DNA from: a virus
Virus record (IMG/VR): IMGVR_UViG_3300020175_000044
Coordinates: 1 to 26,163 of that record
Direction: 5' to 3' (one strand)
DNA: 26,163 nt
This document shows positions 13,360-22,608 of this stretch, piece by piece. Under the pieces are notes generated by a model, which worked only from the letters and a program-made list of their open reading frames with translations, searched no databases and was not told the origin of the DNA. Each line of letters starts with the position of its first letter. The first letter of the stretch is position 1. A program made the position numbers and the translations under genes.

Positions 13360-14748
13360 TTAGGCGAGGATATTGTCAACGCGGAAGATTCTGTAGTATT
13401 GGTTTGAACGAACAGCAGCCAAACCATCAGGAGCAGCAGTTCCTACGAAAGGATTGCTTGCCATGCCGTAACGAGTCTTGAACCCGATACGTGGTTGGAA
13501 GTCATTCTCGCCAACTGCACGTACCATCTGGAGAGGTACGTATGGGCAATAGAACACACCAGCATCATAAGGATTGGTGCCTTTGTAACCAACAGTTACA
13601 TAGTCAGCAACCGCATACGGGTCGATGAAGACCTTAGTACGACCATTCAATACACCAGCAAACGTGTTGCCTGTGTCATCTACGTTCAAAGAAGTAGACA
13701 GAGCAGGTGCATAGTCAAGCATACCAGCAGCAGTCAAAGCAGTAGCAACGTCTGAGGAACAGACGATGATGTTACCTTTACCACGACGAGTTTCTTTGGC
13801 AATGACGTTACACTCACGCTCTAATTGAACCAACAGACCCTTGAACTTTTCAACAGACCAACGACCATCAGCATCCGTTGCTAAGTCGAAGATACCAGCA
13901 GTTTGAAGACCCGCTTGAAGCGAACCAATCTTTGCTTGTGAGTTGATAGTGCGGATGATTTCACGGTTAATTTCCGTAAGAATTTCCGTAGAAAGGATGT
14001 TAGCAAGTTCAGTTTCAGCGTCAAGACCGTGAATTGCTTTCAAGTCTTGTGCGAGTTCTAAACTGTATTCTGCTTTGAGAGCACGGCTACGAGCAGTAAC
14101 AGTTGCTTTCTCAATGGTGAAACCCATTTCTGCAAAAGCAGAACCGTCAGCATAACCTAACTTCTCAGCATGCTCAGTAGGCATTCCAGCAGGTGCAGGG
14201 GGAGTCCCTAGACCAGTAGGAATGTAAGTACCGCCAGAGTCTGCAAGGTTCGAGTCGTTGTCAGTGTCGGAAACACCAGCAAGACCAGAAGGTCCACGGT
14301 TACCAACTTCTTCTGCGCTATCCATATCGAGCGAAGAATCGCCAGAATAAGGAACGTGTGCTTCTTGGAACAATGCTTCGCGACCAGCTTCTGCACCACC
14401 ACGAGTGGTCTTGTAGACTGAACGCATTGCAAAGATAAGACCAGTAGGACCGGTCATAGGTTGAACACCAGCAAGGTCGTATGCCATCAAGTTAGGCATA
14501 GCACGACGAACGAGTGCAATCAGAACGGGGTTCCAGTTAGCACCAGTAGTACCAGTAGCAGCACCAGTAGCGCTGAAGTTAGTGTTGCTTGGACCTTCCA
14601 TCAAACTTGATTGTTCGGCAAAAGCAATTTCTTGGTTTTCGAGAACGGCAGCGGTTACTGCACGACGATGAGAATCAGTGATTTTACCACTGGACTCTTC
14701 GTTGAGCACTGGTGCCCATTTCTCAGTTAATCGATCATATGTTTCCAT
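13360..14748 (-). CDS. 23: Major capsid protein gp23
   Basis: 462 residues. The N-terminal prohead peptide LTEKWAPVLNEES...HRRAVTAAVLENQE is typical of gp23, and GANWNPVLIALVRRAMPNLMAYDLAGVQPMTGPTG (about 74-108) is the near-invariant T4-type capsid segment. The C-terminal FKTRYGMASNPF also matches. A likely gp21 cleavage site is LME (49-51), fitting the (L/I)xE rule and leaving a mature subunit of about 411 residues. AAGGAG lies nine bases before the ATG and overlaps the gp22 stop codon. The gene ends at a strong terminator. Confidence 0.98.
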   Translation of the reverse strand: METYDRLTEKWAPVLNEESSGKITDSHRRAVTAAVLENQEIAFAEQSSLMEGPSNTNFSATGAATGTTGANWNPVLIALVRRAMPNLMAYDLAGVQPMTGPTGLIFAMRSVYKTTRGGAEAGREALFQEAHVPYSGDSSLDMDSAEEVGNRGPSGLAGVSDTDNDSNLADSGGTYIPTGLGTPPAPAGMPTEHAEKLGYADGSAFAEMGFTIEKATVTARSRALKAEYSLELAQDLKAIHGLDAETELANILSTEILTEINREIIRTINSQAKIGSLQAGLQTAGIFDLATDADGRWSVEKFKGLLVQLERECNVIAKETRRGKGNIIVCSSDVATALTAAGMLDYAPALSTSLNVDDTGNTFAGVLNGRTKVFIDPYAVADYVTVGYKGTNPYDAGVFYCPYVPLQMVRAVGENDFQPRIGFKTRYGMASNPFVGTAAPDGLAAVRSNQYYRIFRVDNILA

Positions 14749-14754
14749 GTTTAC

Positions 14755-15696
14755 CTACTCCTTAGAGGTTTTTTTAATTGCAGACAGATACATGTCCATC
14801 ACAGAAGACGAAACTGCTTCTGATGATTCTTCTGTCCAATCTTCGTTAATCTCTTCTGTCTCAGTAACTTCTTTCTTGAAGTATGATTCTTTAACAGTCT
14901 TTACCTTTCCTTCGAAAACATCTGCGGATTCGAAATCAAGTGAAGAAACTAGAGATTGTAATTTTTCTACCTGAGTGTCAGCAAGATCACGTGAGGATTC
15001 ACGAATAATTGCTTCACGTTGAAATCCTTCCAACTGCTCAGACATTTTCATAACTTCACCAGTTTTTTCGTTGAGTCTAGACTCTAACTCTTCAACTGAT
15101 TCGGCAAGTTCGTCTACTAAGTCAACCTTGGACTCAGGAACCTCGATGTATGATTCAACGAACAAATCTTTCAATTTGCCCATGAATTCTTCAGCAACTT
15201 CAGTTCGAAGTCCCTGTTCTACAGCAAGTTGGTTCTCTTCCATCCATTGTTCAACTACGTAGTTGAGGTAGTTATCAACTTTCTCGATGAGGTCTTCTCG
15301 CGTTGATTCGAGTTCTTCTTCGAGTTTTTCTTGATACTCATTTTCTAAACGCTCTACAACAGCAGAGACCTTAGAGTTAATGGCAGTTTCAAAGATGATA
15401 GCGGTCTTGGCTTTAAACTCGTCAGACAAAGTCTGCTCGCCTTCAACCAATGCATTCAAATCCTCACTGAAGTCATAGTCTTCAGTCTTAGGTGGTTTTC
15501 CTGCGCCATTACCTTGATCAGCGGGTTGATCCTTAGCACCGAGTTTATCACCCTTACGTGCTTTTTGTTTCTTCCCAGTTGTTTCTGCCTTATCTACTGA
15601 CGCAATAGATTCTTCTTCAGAACCTACCGGCATTTTTTGAGCATTTGCTTCCTCGATGTCCTCATCAGGAAGGTCAACATTCATGTCATCTGACAT
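14755..15696 (-). CDS. 22: Prohead scaffold core protein gp22
   Basis: 313 residues, very acidic and almost entirely helical. It is the main internal core on which gp23 assembles before gp21 degrades it. The segment DLNALVEGEQTLSDEFKAK followed by TAIIFETAINSKV (about 79-110) is the conserved gp22 region. Long coiled coils follow (about 111-255). Several (L/I)xE sites fit gp21 cleavage. The N-terminal 75 residues are low-complexity and charged. It sits between gp21 and gp23, as in T4. Confidence 0.94.
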   Translation of the reverse strand: MSDDMNVDLPDEDIEEANAQKMPVGSEEESIASVDKAETTGKKQKARKGDKLGAKDQPADQGNGAGKPPKTEDYDFSEDLNALVEGEQTLSDEFKAKTAIIFETAINSKVSAVVERLENEYQEKLEEELESTREDLIEKVDNYLNYVVEQWMEENQLAVEQGLRTEVAEEFMGKLKDLFVESYIEVPESKVDLVDELAESVEELESRLNEKTGEVMKMSEQLEGFQREAIIRESSRDLADTQVEKLQSLVSSLDFESADVFEGKVKTVKESYFKKEVTETEEINEDWTEESSEAVSSSVMDMYLSAIKKTSKE

Positions 15697-15708
15697 ATAG
15701 TGTACTCC

Positions 15709-16371
15709 TTAAAGTTTGTTTTTGAGTAACGAGAGGAAATTCTTATACTCACGTACCTGCGTCTCATAGAGATGCTTGCGTGGAGCGTGTTTTATTTCAG
15801 TCTCCATATCTTCAATTACTTGTGATTCTATAACGCCATTATTCCAGACCCACTCTACACCTTCCATAATTCCATTAACGAAAGCTGCGGGTGCAGATGG
15901 ATCTTGGACAATGTCAACAGTGTTCAGAAGAAAATCTTCCTTCACATACATTGTGCCGTTACGGTTCTCAAGACTACCCATACCACGAGTTGACACGCCT
16001 AGTTGAACGCCGCCTTCAAGTAGACCTTTTACAATCTGTCCCATAGGAGTATCCAAAATTTGTGCCTTTCCAATCACATCATTACCTTTCCATTCAAGGG
16101 CGGTAATGAGATGTGAAACTTTATCAAGATTGACAGTCGGACCTTCCGGATGATTTAACTCACCGACTGATCTCTTCTGTGCTACTTGTTCTGTGACGTA
16201 TTTATTGACAGCATTTTCCATGATGCTCTTGGGATAAATACGCCCATTTCTATTCTTTGATTCTGCTTGTGCAAAGACTCCTTCGATAGCAAAAGATTTA
16301 GGTTTACCGTTTGCTGCTTCGGTAATAACCATTTCGATATCTTGATCAATGTATTCTGCGATTAATTTCAT
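15709..16371 (-). CDS. 21: Prohead maturation protease gp21
   Basis: 220 residues. It is a serine protease of the herpesvirus-assemblin-like (S77/U9) group that cleaves capsid and core proteins and then itself. The catalytic His lies in GELNHPEGP (H74) and the catalytic Ser in GVQLGVSTRGMG (S127). The N-terminal strand AESKNRNGRIYPKSIM (about 36-51) is also characteristic. The ATG directly abuts the stop of the upstream small gene, with AAAGGA nearby. It precedes gp22, as in T4. Confidence 0.97.
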   Translation of the reverse strand: MKLIAEYIDQDIEMVITEAANGKPKSFAIEGVFAQAESKNRNGRIYPKSIMENAVNKYVTEQVAQKRSVGELNHPEGPTVNLDKVSHLITALEWKGNDVIGKAQILDTPMGQIVKGLLEGGVQLGVSTRGMGSLENRNGTMYVKEDFLLNTVDIVQDPSAPAAFVNGIMEGVEWVWNNGVIESQVIEDMETEIKHAPRKHLYETQVREYKNFLSLLKNKL

Positions 16372-16575
16372 TTACATTTCCTTTGCAAAAGCAACACCCA
16401 TCTTCTCTGCTTCTTTCTGAGAGCGATAGGTATCTAATTTGTCACCATCGATATACGTGGTGAAACCTTTTTTATCTTGGTGAACCATGACGTTCACTTT
16501 ACCAACCTTCTTAGCAAAGACATGATCCCCTTTGGGCATCTTGGATGCTTCTCTGATACTTTTAAATGTTTTCAT
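16372..16575 (-). CDS. Small basic protein in the gp68 position (67 aa)
   Basis: 67 residues from the ATG at 16575, whose first base is the last base of the upstream stop (TAATG). A longer in-frame start 14 codons upstream would overlap the methyltransferase gene and is not favoured. The protein is Lys-rich (about 15 Lys), with two parts: MKTFKSIREASKMP, then a predicted beta pattern VGKVNVMVHQDKKGFTTYI. It ends in a helix, SQKEAEKMGVAFAKEM. In T4 the gene between gp67 and gp21 is the minor prohead core protein gp68 (141 residues). Position and basic character fit, but length does not and similarity is not evident, so the name is withheld. Confidence 0.75.
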   Translation of the reverse strand: MKTFKSIREASKMPKGDHVFAKKVGKVNVMVHQDKKGFTTYIDGDKLDTYRSQKEAEKMGVAFAKEM

Positions 16576-17309
16576 TATAGATTCTCTAATGATATTGCAC
16601 ACCAATTTCTGTGCCATCGTCCCTTTGACCTGTTCATATATTCTGGAATACTATTTTCGTCTATCCATTTTATAACTTCTGGATCCCATTTATGCTCGTC
16701 TCTGAACCCTATAAAAAGAAACATTGCTACGGACGAATATTGTTTTAGGTTTGTAAAAAACTCTAACACTTCTCTTAGTTTTTTAGGTTCACATTTATGG
16801 TCATCGTTTGTTCTCCATAATCCGTTAAACCTTAATCCTATTACCGCATCAAATTTACGATCTAATACGTTTCCAGTTTTCCTGTTATATATTTCAAATC
16901 CATTAAATAAATCTTTGGTTTCATGCGTAAGCAATTTTTCTACGCCTAGCACTCTTCTCCAATAAGAAAAATATGAGTTAGTTTCGATCCAATCGCACCC
17001 TACAAGTCTGGTATTGTTATTATCTAAAAAAACTTTTTCTAAATACCCGCACCCCGCTCCTATATTTAAGTAATGTTTTCCTTCTTCAATAAAATGTTTA
17101 TAACATCTAACAGCACTTTCCATATGGTTAGTATGAACAGTGGGCGCAAAATACTGCAACCCCTGATGATCATTATACATATCTAACGTCTTATTTCTAA
17201 TACATTTTGTAAGATGATCTACATATCTAGGAGTGTTCCTAGCAAAAAATTCTGTGGTTATTTCTCGATTCAACCACTTATCTTCCTGTAACAAATTAGG
17301 ACTGTTCAT
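16575..17309 (-). CDS. SAM-dependent methyltransferase-like protein inserted in the capsid operon
   Basis: 244 residues. YLNIGAGCGYLEKVFLDNN (about 80-98) is a class I methyltransferase motif I (Gly-rich SAM loop). It is followed by TRLVGCDW (acidic end of strand 2) and FDAVIGLRFNGLW (strand 4 region, about 153-165). Target recognition features are not identifiable, so substrate (protein, sugar, lipid or nucleic acid) is unknown. It is AT-rich against the flanking capsid genes, lacks a ribosome-binding site, and is not part of the T4 67-68-21 block. It therefore looks like a recently inserted accessory gene. A TATAAATA box ends one base before its ATG, so late transcripts from that box would probably begin inside its second codon. 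Confidence 0.72.
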   Translation of the reverse strand: MNSPNLLQEDKWLNREITTEFFARNTPRYVDHLTKCIRNKTLDMYNDHQGLQYFAPTVHTNHMESAVRCYKHFIEEGKHYLNIGAGCGYLEKVFLDNNNTRLVGCDWIETNSYFSYWRRVLGVEKLLTHETKDLFNGFEIYNRKTGNVLDRKFDAVIGLRFNGLWRTNDDHKCEPKKLREVLEFFTNLKQYSSVAMFLFIGFRDEHKWDPEVIKWIDENSIPEYMNRSKGRWHRNWCAISLENL

Positions 17310-17310
17310 T

Positions 17311-17318
17311 TATTTATA
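17311..17318 (-). promoter_or_regulatory. T4-type late promoter box at the start of the methyltransferase gene
   Basis: An exact TATAAATA, one base before the ATG. With the usual spacing the transcript would start at about 17305, missing the ATG. The box may therefore serve the downstream small core gene, gp21, gp22 and gp23 rather than the methyltransferase. Confidence 0.65.
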
Positions 17319-17347
17319 CAAATATAATATTAGAGATCAGTTTGACT

Positions 17348-17629
17348 TTATTCGTCTTCATCGTAAAGAACAACCTCTTCTGGATCTTCTTCTTCTGATT
17401 CTTCCTCGTTGTCGATTTCCATCTCTGCATTATTAAAAACTGCCCCTGCAATCTTTGCTTTTTGTTGATCTAATGCTGTTGCTAATTTGTCACCGACCAT
17501 GTCTTTAAAATTAGTTTCTGCTTTTGCAAAATTATCTGACTGTATCTGATCAATAAAATCCTCAATATACTTACGGTTTTGATCGACATCGGTTACTATT
17601 TCTGGTTGTTGTACATCTACTTCACTCAT
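17348..17629 (-). CDS. 67: Prohead core protein gp67
   Basis: 93 residues, against 80 in T4. In T4 this is a small core protein, processed to internal peptide, that is needed for correct head shape. The layout is the same as T4 gp67: an amphipathic helix YIEDFIDQIQSDNFAKAETNFKD (about 21-43), a second helix LATALDQQKAKIAGAVFNN (about 49-67), then an extremely acidic tail EEESEEEDPEEVVLYDEDE. GAGGA lies about eight bases upstream of the ATG. In T4 the portal gene gp20 precedes gp67; here a structural protein of about 200 residues does. Confidence 0.85.
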   Translation of the reverse strand: MSEVDVQQPEIVTDVDQNRKYIEDFIDQIQSDNFAKAETNFKDMVGDKLATALDQQKAKIAGAVFNNAEMEIDNEEESEEEDPEEVVLYDEDE

Positions 17630-17630
17630 G

Positions 17631-18236
17631 CTATATCCTCGCTATGTAATGTGTTTTCTTCAAGTTATCATTAAGTTTTTTGCCTGTACTGCCAGCAACT
17701 TGGTGTTCAGATAAGAGTTCATCCCAAACTTTATCTGCGGCAGCATTAGCAATTGCAGTAACATCGTCTGGTGTTATTGCAGCAGCAAGTGCTTCCACCG
17801 TAATAAGTTCAACGATATTAGATCTTTCTAGGGAAACAGAAACACCTTCTGCAAATTTGTTGATAGTTTCTCCTGCTTCCCTAGTATATATGTTGCCTTT
17901 AATAGTCAATGTGTAGGGTGACTTTCTAGCAAAAGGTTGTATCCTCCACCCGTTCTCTAAGAAATATGTGACACCCAGATCTACTGTATCCGTAATCGGG
18001 TCACCACCCACAACAGAAAATGCTTTTAACCAAACAGCAGATTCTGGAAATTCAGATGAATATTGGACCCATTCTTTCCACGCAGAATATAGATCGATCC
18101 TCACATCAAGTTCCGTGACACCTTCTGCAACAAAAATGATTTTGTTGGGTCCATCAAACACAACCTTCTGATTGGGATACCCGAGAACAGGATCCCAATT
18201 CCAGTTGTTACCGTATTGATGGTGAATAAATGCCAT
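17631..18236 (-). CDS. Virion structural protein, tail or neck type (201 aa)
   Basis: 201 residues from the ATG at 18236, one base past the upstream stop. A frame nine codons longer overlaps the upstream gene. The central part LDVRIDLYSAWKEWVQ...AFSVVGGDP...YFLENGWRIQPF (about residues 43-103) is a domain seen in structural proteins of many marine phages. Near the C-terminus, ADKVWDELLSEHQVAGSTGKKL (about 164-185) is a recurrent phage tail or attachment motif found at protein ends. Both features are recalled from related phages; a defined role is not established. It lies between the 829-residue protein and gp67. Confidence 0.75.
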   Translation of the reverse strand: MAFIHHQYGNNWNWDPVLGYPNQKVVFDGPNKIIFVAEGVTELDVRIDLYSAWKEWVQYSSEFPESAVWLKAFSVVGGDPITDTVDLGVTYFLENGWRIQPFARKSPYTLTIKGNIYTREAGETINKFAEGVSVSLERSNIVELITVEALAAAITPDDVTAIANAAADKVWDELLSEHQVAGSTGKKLNDNLKKTHYIARI

Positions 18237-18237
18237 C

Positions 18238-20727
18238 TTACTGATTAAGTTCTTTCCACACAACGTTGAATGTTATATACGTTCGATCCGGTGCCGATGG
18301 TTGTGATCCACCAGGCTGGAACCCAAGATCATCTCCACCAATTGGATTGTACATAAATGTCCAAACTGGCGCGGGTGGTGGTTCACCTTCTACATTACCT
18401 TCATTCACTAAATCGAATGCTGGAGTTGCCCATCCAGACGAACTAACTGCGTTCAAAGAAGTCTTATAATCTAACGGATAATTGTTAACGCCCACTGTGT
18501 TAATAGAAGTTAATGTTGTACTCAACAATGTTGATCCAGTACTATTTTTAACTGTGAATGCAGTACCACCCGCAAGACCTGTGTCTAACAGAGCATTGTT
18601 TCTACCTTCAAGATATATTTGACCATTATCAGAATCATAATCAAGAACAAGTGCAGTTCCCGCACCAGCAACTTGTGCGCTGTCTTGATTGCTTGGAGAA
18701 ATATTGTTAATCCCTAACGGAACAGTAGAGGGTGTGAAGTTTATAATTCGTGTATTACGATCATCTTCGAGTAATGATAACCCACCCGCATCGCTATCAT
18801 ACAACCAAGCATCGTTACTTGACAAGAAAGACATATAGAATGCTTTGTTCAGTAATGTTGCTGGACCATCTGTTCCCGCATCAACAATATCTTTGAATAC
18901 GATTCGATCTTTTTCTTCGAAGTAGTGAATGTTACCACCTCGTTCGGGATCTGCTCCAACTTCGATTTCTACACGAGGAATACCTCTGTTGTAACGATCT
19001 ACATTACCAGTGATATTAGTTAGCGGTTGTTTACGTCTTGAAAGACCTACTTCTGTATTGGGTCTTACCGCACCATATTGAATATTGTCGAACAACCTTT
19101 CAAGATCTACCTCGGACACACCGTTTCGTATAGGCACTCGAAGAATTTCTGGTCCGTGACCAATGTGATGCGCTTTGGCGTTGTATACAGCACGAATGCC
19201 ATCAACCGAAGTAGCCGCATCGCCGTCTCGTTCTATTGTGCTATAACTGGGATTTTCCCATTTTTCTCCTCGAAGAATGCACTTCAAGAATACTCGAAGT
19301 TCACCATCAGGAAAAGTCCCATCTTGGTTAAAACAATTAAGACGAATAGTTTCAGGTGCATATAACGAATGACTGAACTGTCCAGCGGCAGGAGAACCAG
19401 CAGGATATACACTGATAGGGCGCATTGATGTTAAGTAATAAGCACCCTGCGTATATGGAACACCCGCAGTAGTTAGTTTATTATCGAACACGAACGTTTC
19501 GTCGAGAGATCCTGGCTTTCCCAATTCTTGAACAGGGTCAGTTTGAGCATCAGTCCAAACACCAGCACCCAGTGCATAAAAATAATCAGCAGTATCTTCG
19601 GTTGGAGCAGACAATCTCTTGGTTGCCCAACAGACAGGTCTTGCGCTTAATCCGATAGCATTTGTTTGCCATCCAATGTCAGTTCGATTACTCATATCCA
19701 TTTCGTGACAGATAATTCGTTCACCGTTGATGATAATACCCCAACGAATAGAACCTCCCGCCAAAACTTGATAATCGTAGAAATATTGGTTTGCCGTTGT
19801 GACATCAAGTGTCACACCTGATCTGTTGCTGTTGCCACCAGCACCATCCAGACGATCTCCGTTCCAATTTGCCTGTGGTATGACTGTTTCGGATTGAACA
19901 CCGTCAAAGGTTCTACGGTGTACGACAGAAAGACCTGACCCAGTAAGACGGAACATAAATCCATCGGTTGCATCAAATGGTCCCCAGTTTCTCACACAGG
20001 TTGCTTTACCAGTATCAGGAACCACAGTACCCATAATAACGAAGACGCCAGAACCATATGATAATGGGTGATAGAGATGCGAAGTGTTTGTTGCAAGGTC
20101 TCCAGAAGCGCCATTGCCAAGATTGCCTTCTAAACCAAGACGTATCCATTTCTTACCTGGATCCCAAACTGCTGTGCCAGAACCTAAAAGAGAGTTAGCA
20201 AATTGATCAGGCATTGCGCTAACATCAAAATTGTATCTGGCAAGAACTTTAGAGTTAGCAATACGCAACTGACCATAAGCAGCAAGTTCTGGTTGTCCTT
20301 CCGAAAACCTAATGTTTGCCGCGCCGAAACGATCAATTTCTAATCCATACTCTGGATTGTCGTATCCCATAAGGTGTGTTGTAGGAACATAAACATCGTA
20401 TGCAACTCCTACTTTACAGATGGGAGTACCGTTATAAGAAATTACTGCAAGCGCTTCGGGTACTGCATTTTCAAATTTAGCAGATGCGTTGTAGTGAACC
20501 GCAAGAATACCTGTACCATCACCTTTATCATAAACACCGTGAACGTGAACATCACCACCTAAAAATCCAACAATGTCATATCGTTTACCAATATTCCAAA
20601 CGTGACCGGTATCTCCACCTTGTGCATCTAATTTTTGAACAAATTCGATCTCGGCAGTATGGACCATGTACAAACGGTCACCCGTACTCTCCGGTGGTAT
20701 CCTAGTAAATCGTTTTTCGCCTGCCAT
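18238..20727 (-). CDS. Large appendage/fibre-type structural protein (829 aa)
   Basis: 829 residues, not recognised as a named T4 protein. It starts MAGEKRFTRIPPESTGDRLY. It is beta-rich, with few Lys and Cys and many Gly, Asn and aromatic residues. A central region at about residues 180-400 has alternating strands around SGVFVIMGTVVPD, GFMFRLTGSGLSVVHRR and IRWGIIINGERIICHEMDM. This looks like a lectin/concanavalin-type sandwich, as in adhesive virion proteins. A second part (about 450-700) contains IRLNCFNQDGTFPDGELRVF. A host-surface-binding or capsid-decoration role is inferred from its size, composition and neighbours. AGGA lies seven bases before the ATG, and a TATAAATA late box gives a leader of about 31 nt. 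Confidence 0.72.
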   Translation of the reverse strand: MAGEKRFTRIPPESTGDRLYMVHTAEIEFVQKLDAQGGDTGHVWNIGKRYDIVGFLGGDVHVHGVYDKGDGTGILAVHYNASAKFENAVPEALAVISYNGTPICKVGVAYDVYVPTTHLMGYDNPEYGLEIDRFGAANIRFSEGQPELAAYGQLRIANSKVLARYNFDVSAMPDQFANSLLGSGTAVWDPGKKWIRLGLEGNLGNGASGDLATNTSHLYHPLSYGSGVFVIMGTVVPDTGKATCVRNWGPFDATDGFMFRLTGSGLSVVHRRTFDGVQSETVIPQANWNGDRLDGAGGNSNRSGVTLDVTTANQYFYDYQVLAGGSIRWGIIINGERIICHEMDMSNRTDIGWQTNAIGLSARPVCWATKRLSAPTEDTADYFYALGAGVWTDAQTDPVQELGKPGSLDETFVFDNKLTTAGVPYTQGAYYLTSMRPISVYPAGSPAAGQFSHSLYAPETIRLNCFNQDGTFPDGELRVFLKCILRGEKWENPSYSTIERDGDAATSVDGIRAVYNAKAHHIGHGPEILRVPIRNGVSEVDLERLFDNIQYGAVRPNTEVGLSRRKQPLTNITGNVDRYNRGIPRVEIEVGADPERGGNIHYFEEKDRIVFKDIVDAGTDGPATLLNKAFYMSFLSSNDAWLYDSDAGGLSLLEDDRNTRIINFTPSTVPLGINNISPSNQDSAQVAGAGTALVLDYDSDNGQIYLEGRNNALLDTGLAGGTAFTVKNSTGSTLLSTTLTSINTVGVNNYPLDYKTSLNAVSSSGWATPAFDLVNEGNVEGEPPPAPVWTFMYNPIGGDDLGFQPGGSQPSAPDRTYITFNVVWKELNQ

Positions 20728-20763
20728 TATTGAATCCTGTTAATAATTTTTTCTTAATAGTTC

Positions 20764-20771
20764 TATTTATA
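20764..20771 (-). promoter_or_regulatory. T4-type late promoter box for the 829-aa structural gene
   Basis: An exact TATAAATA with predicted start at about 20758. It lies in the 48-base gap between the 610-residue and 829-residue genes, and the downstream ribosome-binding site and ATG are well spaced. Confidence 0.78.
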
Positions 20772-20775
20772 CTGG

Positions 20776-22608
20776 TTATGGGTTAGAAAACACCCTATCT
20801 GCACGTTGTGATATTTGAATGTTCTGTGATGTTGTGTATGAATCGACAATAGTATCCGCAATAAAACCTGTATTGAATGCTTTAATGTATAAAGTCGCAC
20901 CACTATTTGCATTAAACGTGAAAGTATTTGCGTTCGTGGTTCCACCCGCAGTACCGTTGACCGCAGTACTACCGACATCTACACCACCTGTTAAATTTTC
21001 TACTCTCGAAATGACGGTGGGTGCATCGTATGGCGTAACGTCATCCCTAGAATCAAGAACTACTATTTCAGTACCATCAAGTATATTTGTCAACGTCAGT
21101 GCAACGGAATTGATTATGTTTACAGTCAACGATCCACCACCAGTAATCCCTGTAATATCGGTTTCTACTGTGGGAATTGTTGCGCTATTCAATACATTAA
21201 TATCTACTACAATAGTGTTTCCACCTGTTGCAGTAATCTTTATTGCACCGTTCGCGGTAGTTGAAATACCGTTTCCTGCAACACCAGTCCATCTATTACT
21301 TGGAGAAACAAGTTCATTACCATTCCAGTCTACCGTTGCACTTGATGTCACTGTTCCCAAATCAACAGCATTTCCTGTTGCTGAAATTGTACTGAATAGT
21401 GAATTAGTCGCTAAATTAATAGTAGAAGGTGTTGATATAAGTCCAGCAGAACTTTGAGGATTTTCAAACGTACACGATGTAAACGTACCACCACCCTGTG
21501 TTACATCATTACATCTACGAAAGGTTGTATCAACCAACGTGCTATTGGATTGAAAGATGAACGAATCCATTGCCGTGAAAGAACAACCAGTAAAGTTTAC
21601 GGTAGCATTATCAACGACAGTTATACTTCCTAATGATCTAATTGCATTAGAAACAAACTGTACGGTTTCCCAGTTAACAGTGCTACCTGTGCCTCTGATT
21701 TCTATCAAGTTGAACTGATCAGTAATTTTTCTCGTATCGTCTATACTGATGTTTTCATTAGCGGCATCAAAGTAGACGTTAGTTCCCGTCAATCCTAAAT
21801 TCAACAACCCTTTGTATATGTAACCGCCCGTTACTGCCTGAAAGATTCCAAGACGATGAAATCCAGTATCTACTGAAGTCCAAGTTGCTCCACCTGACCC
21901 AGTAGTCGCACTACCACCACCATTGTAATCGTTAAACTCTGCAATCTGTGCAAAGTTGGCGGCAGAACTAGAAAGTGCACCAGATGCGGTATTATCTACT
22001 GCGGTGTTGGTTCCACCAGTGACTTCAATATCACACCTTCCGTAACGAATAACATCTACCTTGTAACCCTGACCTTTACCTGGTGTTGTTGTAGTTGCCG
22101 CCGCCCATCCTACATGAGTATAGTTTTCATTAGCAGGGGTGCCGTTTGGAATTTCATCTTCATTAATGACAGGATTTGTTAGAGTGACGTTAGCAAGTTG
22201 GTCATGGTTGCTTTGGGCAAGATTTTTCCAACCACCGTAAGTATAGTTCTCTTGTCCAAAATGATAGTATGCATAGAAGTTACTAGTTCCGGTTCCAATA
22301 CACATTCTAACACCGTTGTTGGCGTTTAGACCAACCGATGCATCGTATTTAATCCACGTTAAAATAGCACCATCTGTAGGAACAGTTAATGCGGTGCCGA
22401 CACCAAGTAAGGCACTTACACCCGCGCCGTTTGCAGGACCTGGTTGACCAGAAGTACACTCAGCACCTTGAATGAAATCGTCGGTATCACCTTCCGTGGT
22501 TGCCGCTCGCATATCATTGTAGCCGGTATTGTTTGCGGGTTCGCTCCAAGTCTCAGAGGAGAGACCTTCGAGGAATGTGGTCAGATTTGTTGAGTATGTT
22601 CCTGCCAT
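20776..22608 (-). CDS. Beta-helix-type structural/fibre protein (610 aa)
   Basis: 610 residues, rich in Thr, Asn, Gly and Ser and poor in Lys. Residues about 285-420 show short repeating strands of the right-handed parallel beta-helix type, such as TVNFTGCSFTAMDSFIFQSNSTLVDTTFRRC followed by GGTFTSCTFENP. These are typical of phage tailspikes and fibre shafts. The N-terminal part (about 60-150) has a globular sandwich pattern, and a C-terminal part (about 520-600) resembles an Ig-like module. No polysaccharide-cleaving residues are evident. Probably an adhesion or appendage component; a specific name is not supported. The Shine-Dalgarno sequence is weak, so translation may be coupled to the 66-aa gene six bases upstream. 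Confidence 0.7.
   Translation of the reverse strand: MAGTYSTNLTTFLEGLSSETWSEPANNTGYNDMRAATTEGDTDDFIQGAECTSGQPGPANGAGVSALLGVGTALTVPTDGAILTWIKYDASVGLNANNGVRMCIGTGTSNFYAYYHFGQENYTYGGWKNLAQSNHDQLANVTLTNPVINEDEIPNGTPANENYTHVGWAAATTTTPGKGQGYKVDVIRYGRCDIEVTGGTNTAVDNTASGALSSSAANFAQIAEFNDYNGGGSATTGSGGATWTSVDTGFHRLGIFQAVTGGYIYKGLLNLGLTGTNVYFDAANENISIDDTRKITDQFNLIEIRGTGSTVNWETVQFVSNAIRSLGSITVVDNATVNFTGCSFTAMDSFIFQSNSTLVDTTFRRCNDVTQGGGTFTSCTFENPQSSAGLISTPSTINLATNSLFSTISATGNAVDLGTVTSSATVDWNGNELVSPSNRWTGVAGNGISTTANGAIKITATGGNTIVVDINVLNSATIPTVETDITGITGGGSLTVNIINSVALTLTNILDGTEIVVLDSRDDVTPYDAPTVISRVENLTGGVDVGSTAVNGTAGGTTNANTFTFNANSGATLYIKAFNTGFIADTIVDSYTTSQNIQISQRADRVFSNP

Noticed and set aside
16477-16965. 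162-codon plus-strand frame
   Set aside because: It crosses the antisense of two well-supported minus-strand genes; its His/Ser/Phe/Leu-rich content is typical of a shadow frame.
20819-21457. 212-codon plus-strand open frame
   Set aside because: It lies wholly antisense to the 610-aa structural gene, has no ribosome site, and its composition is that of a reverse-frame shadow of Thr/Asn-rich repeats.
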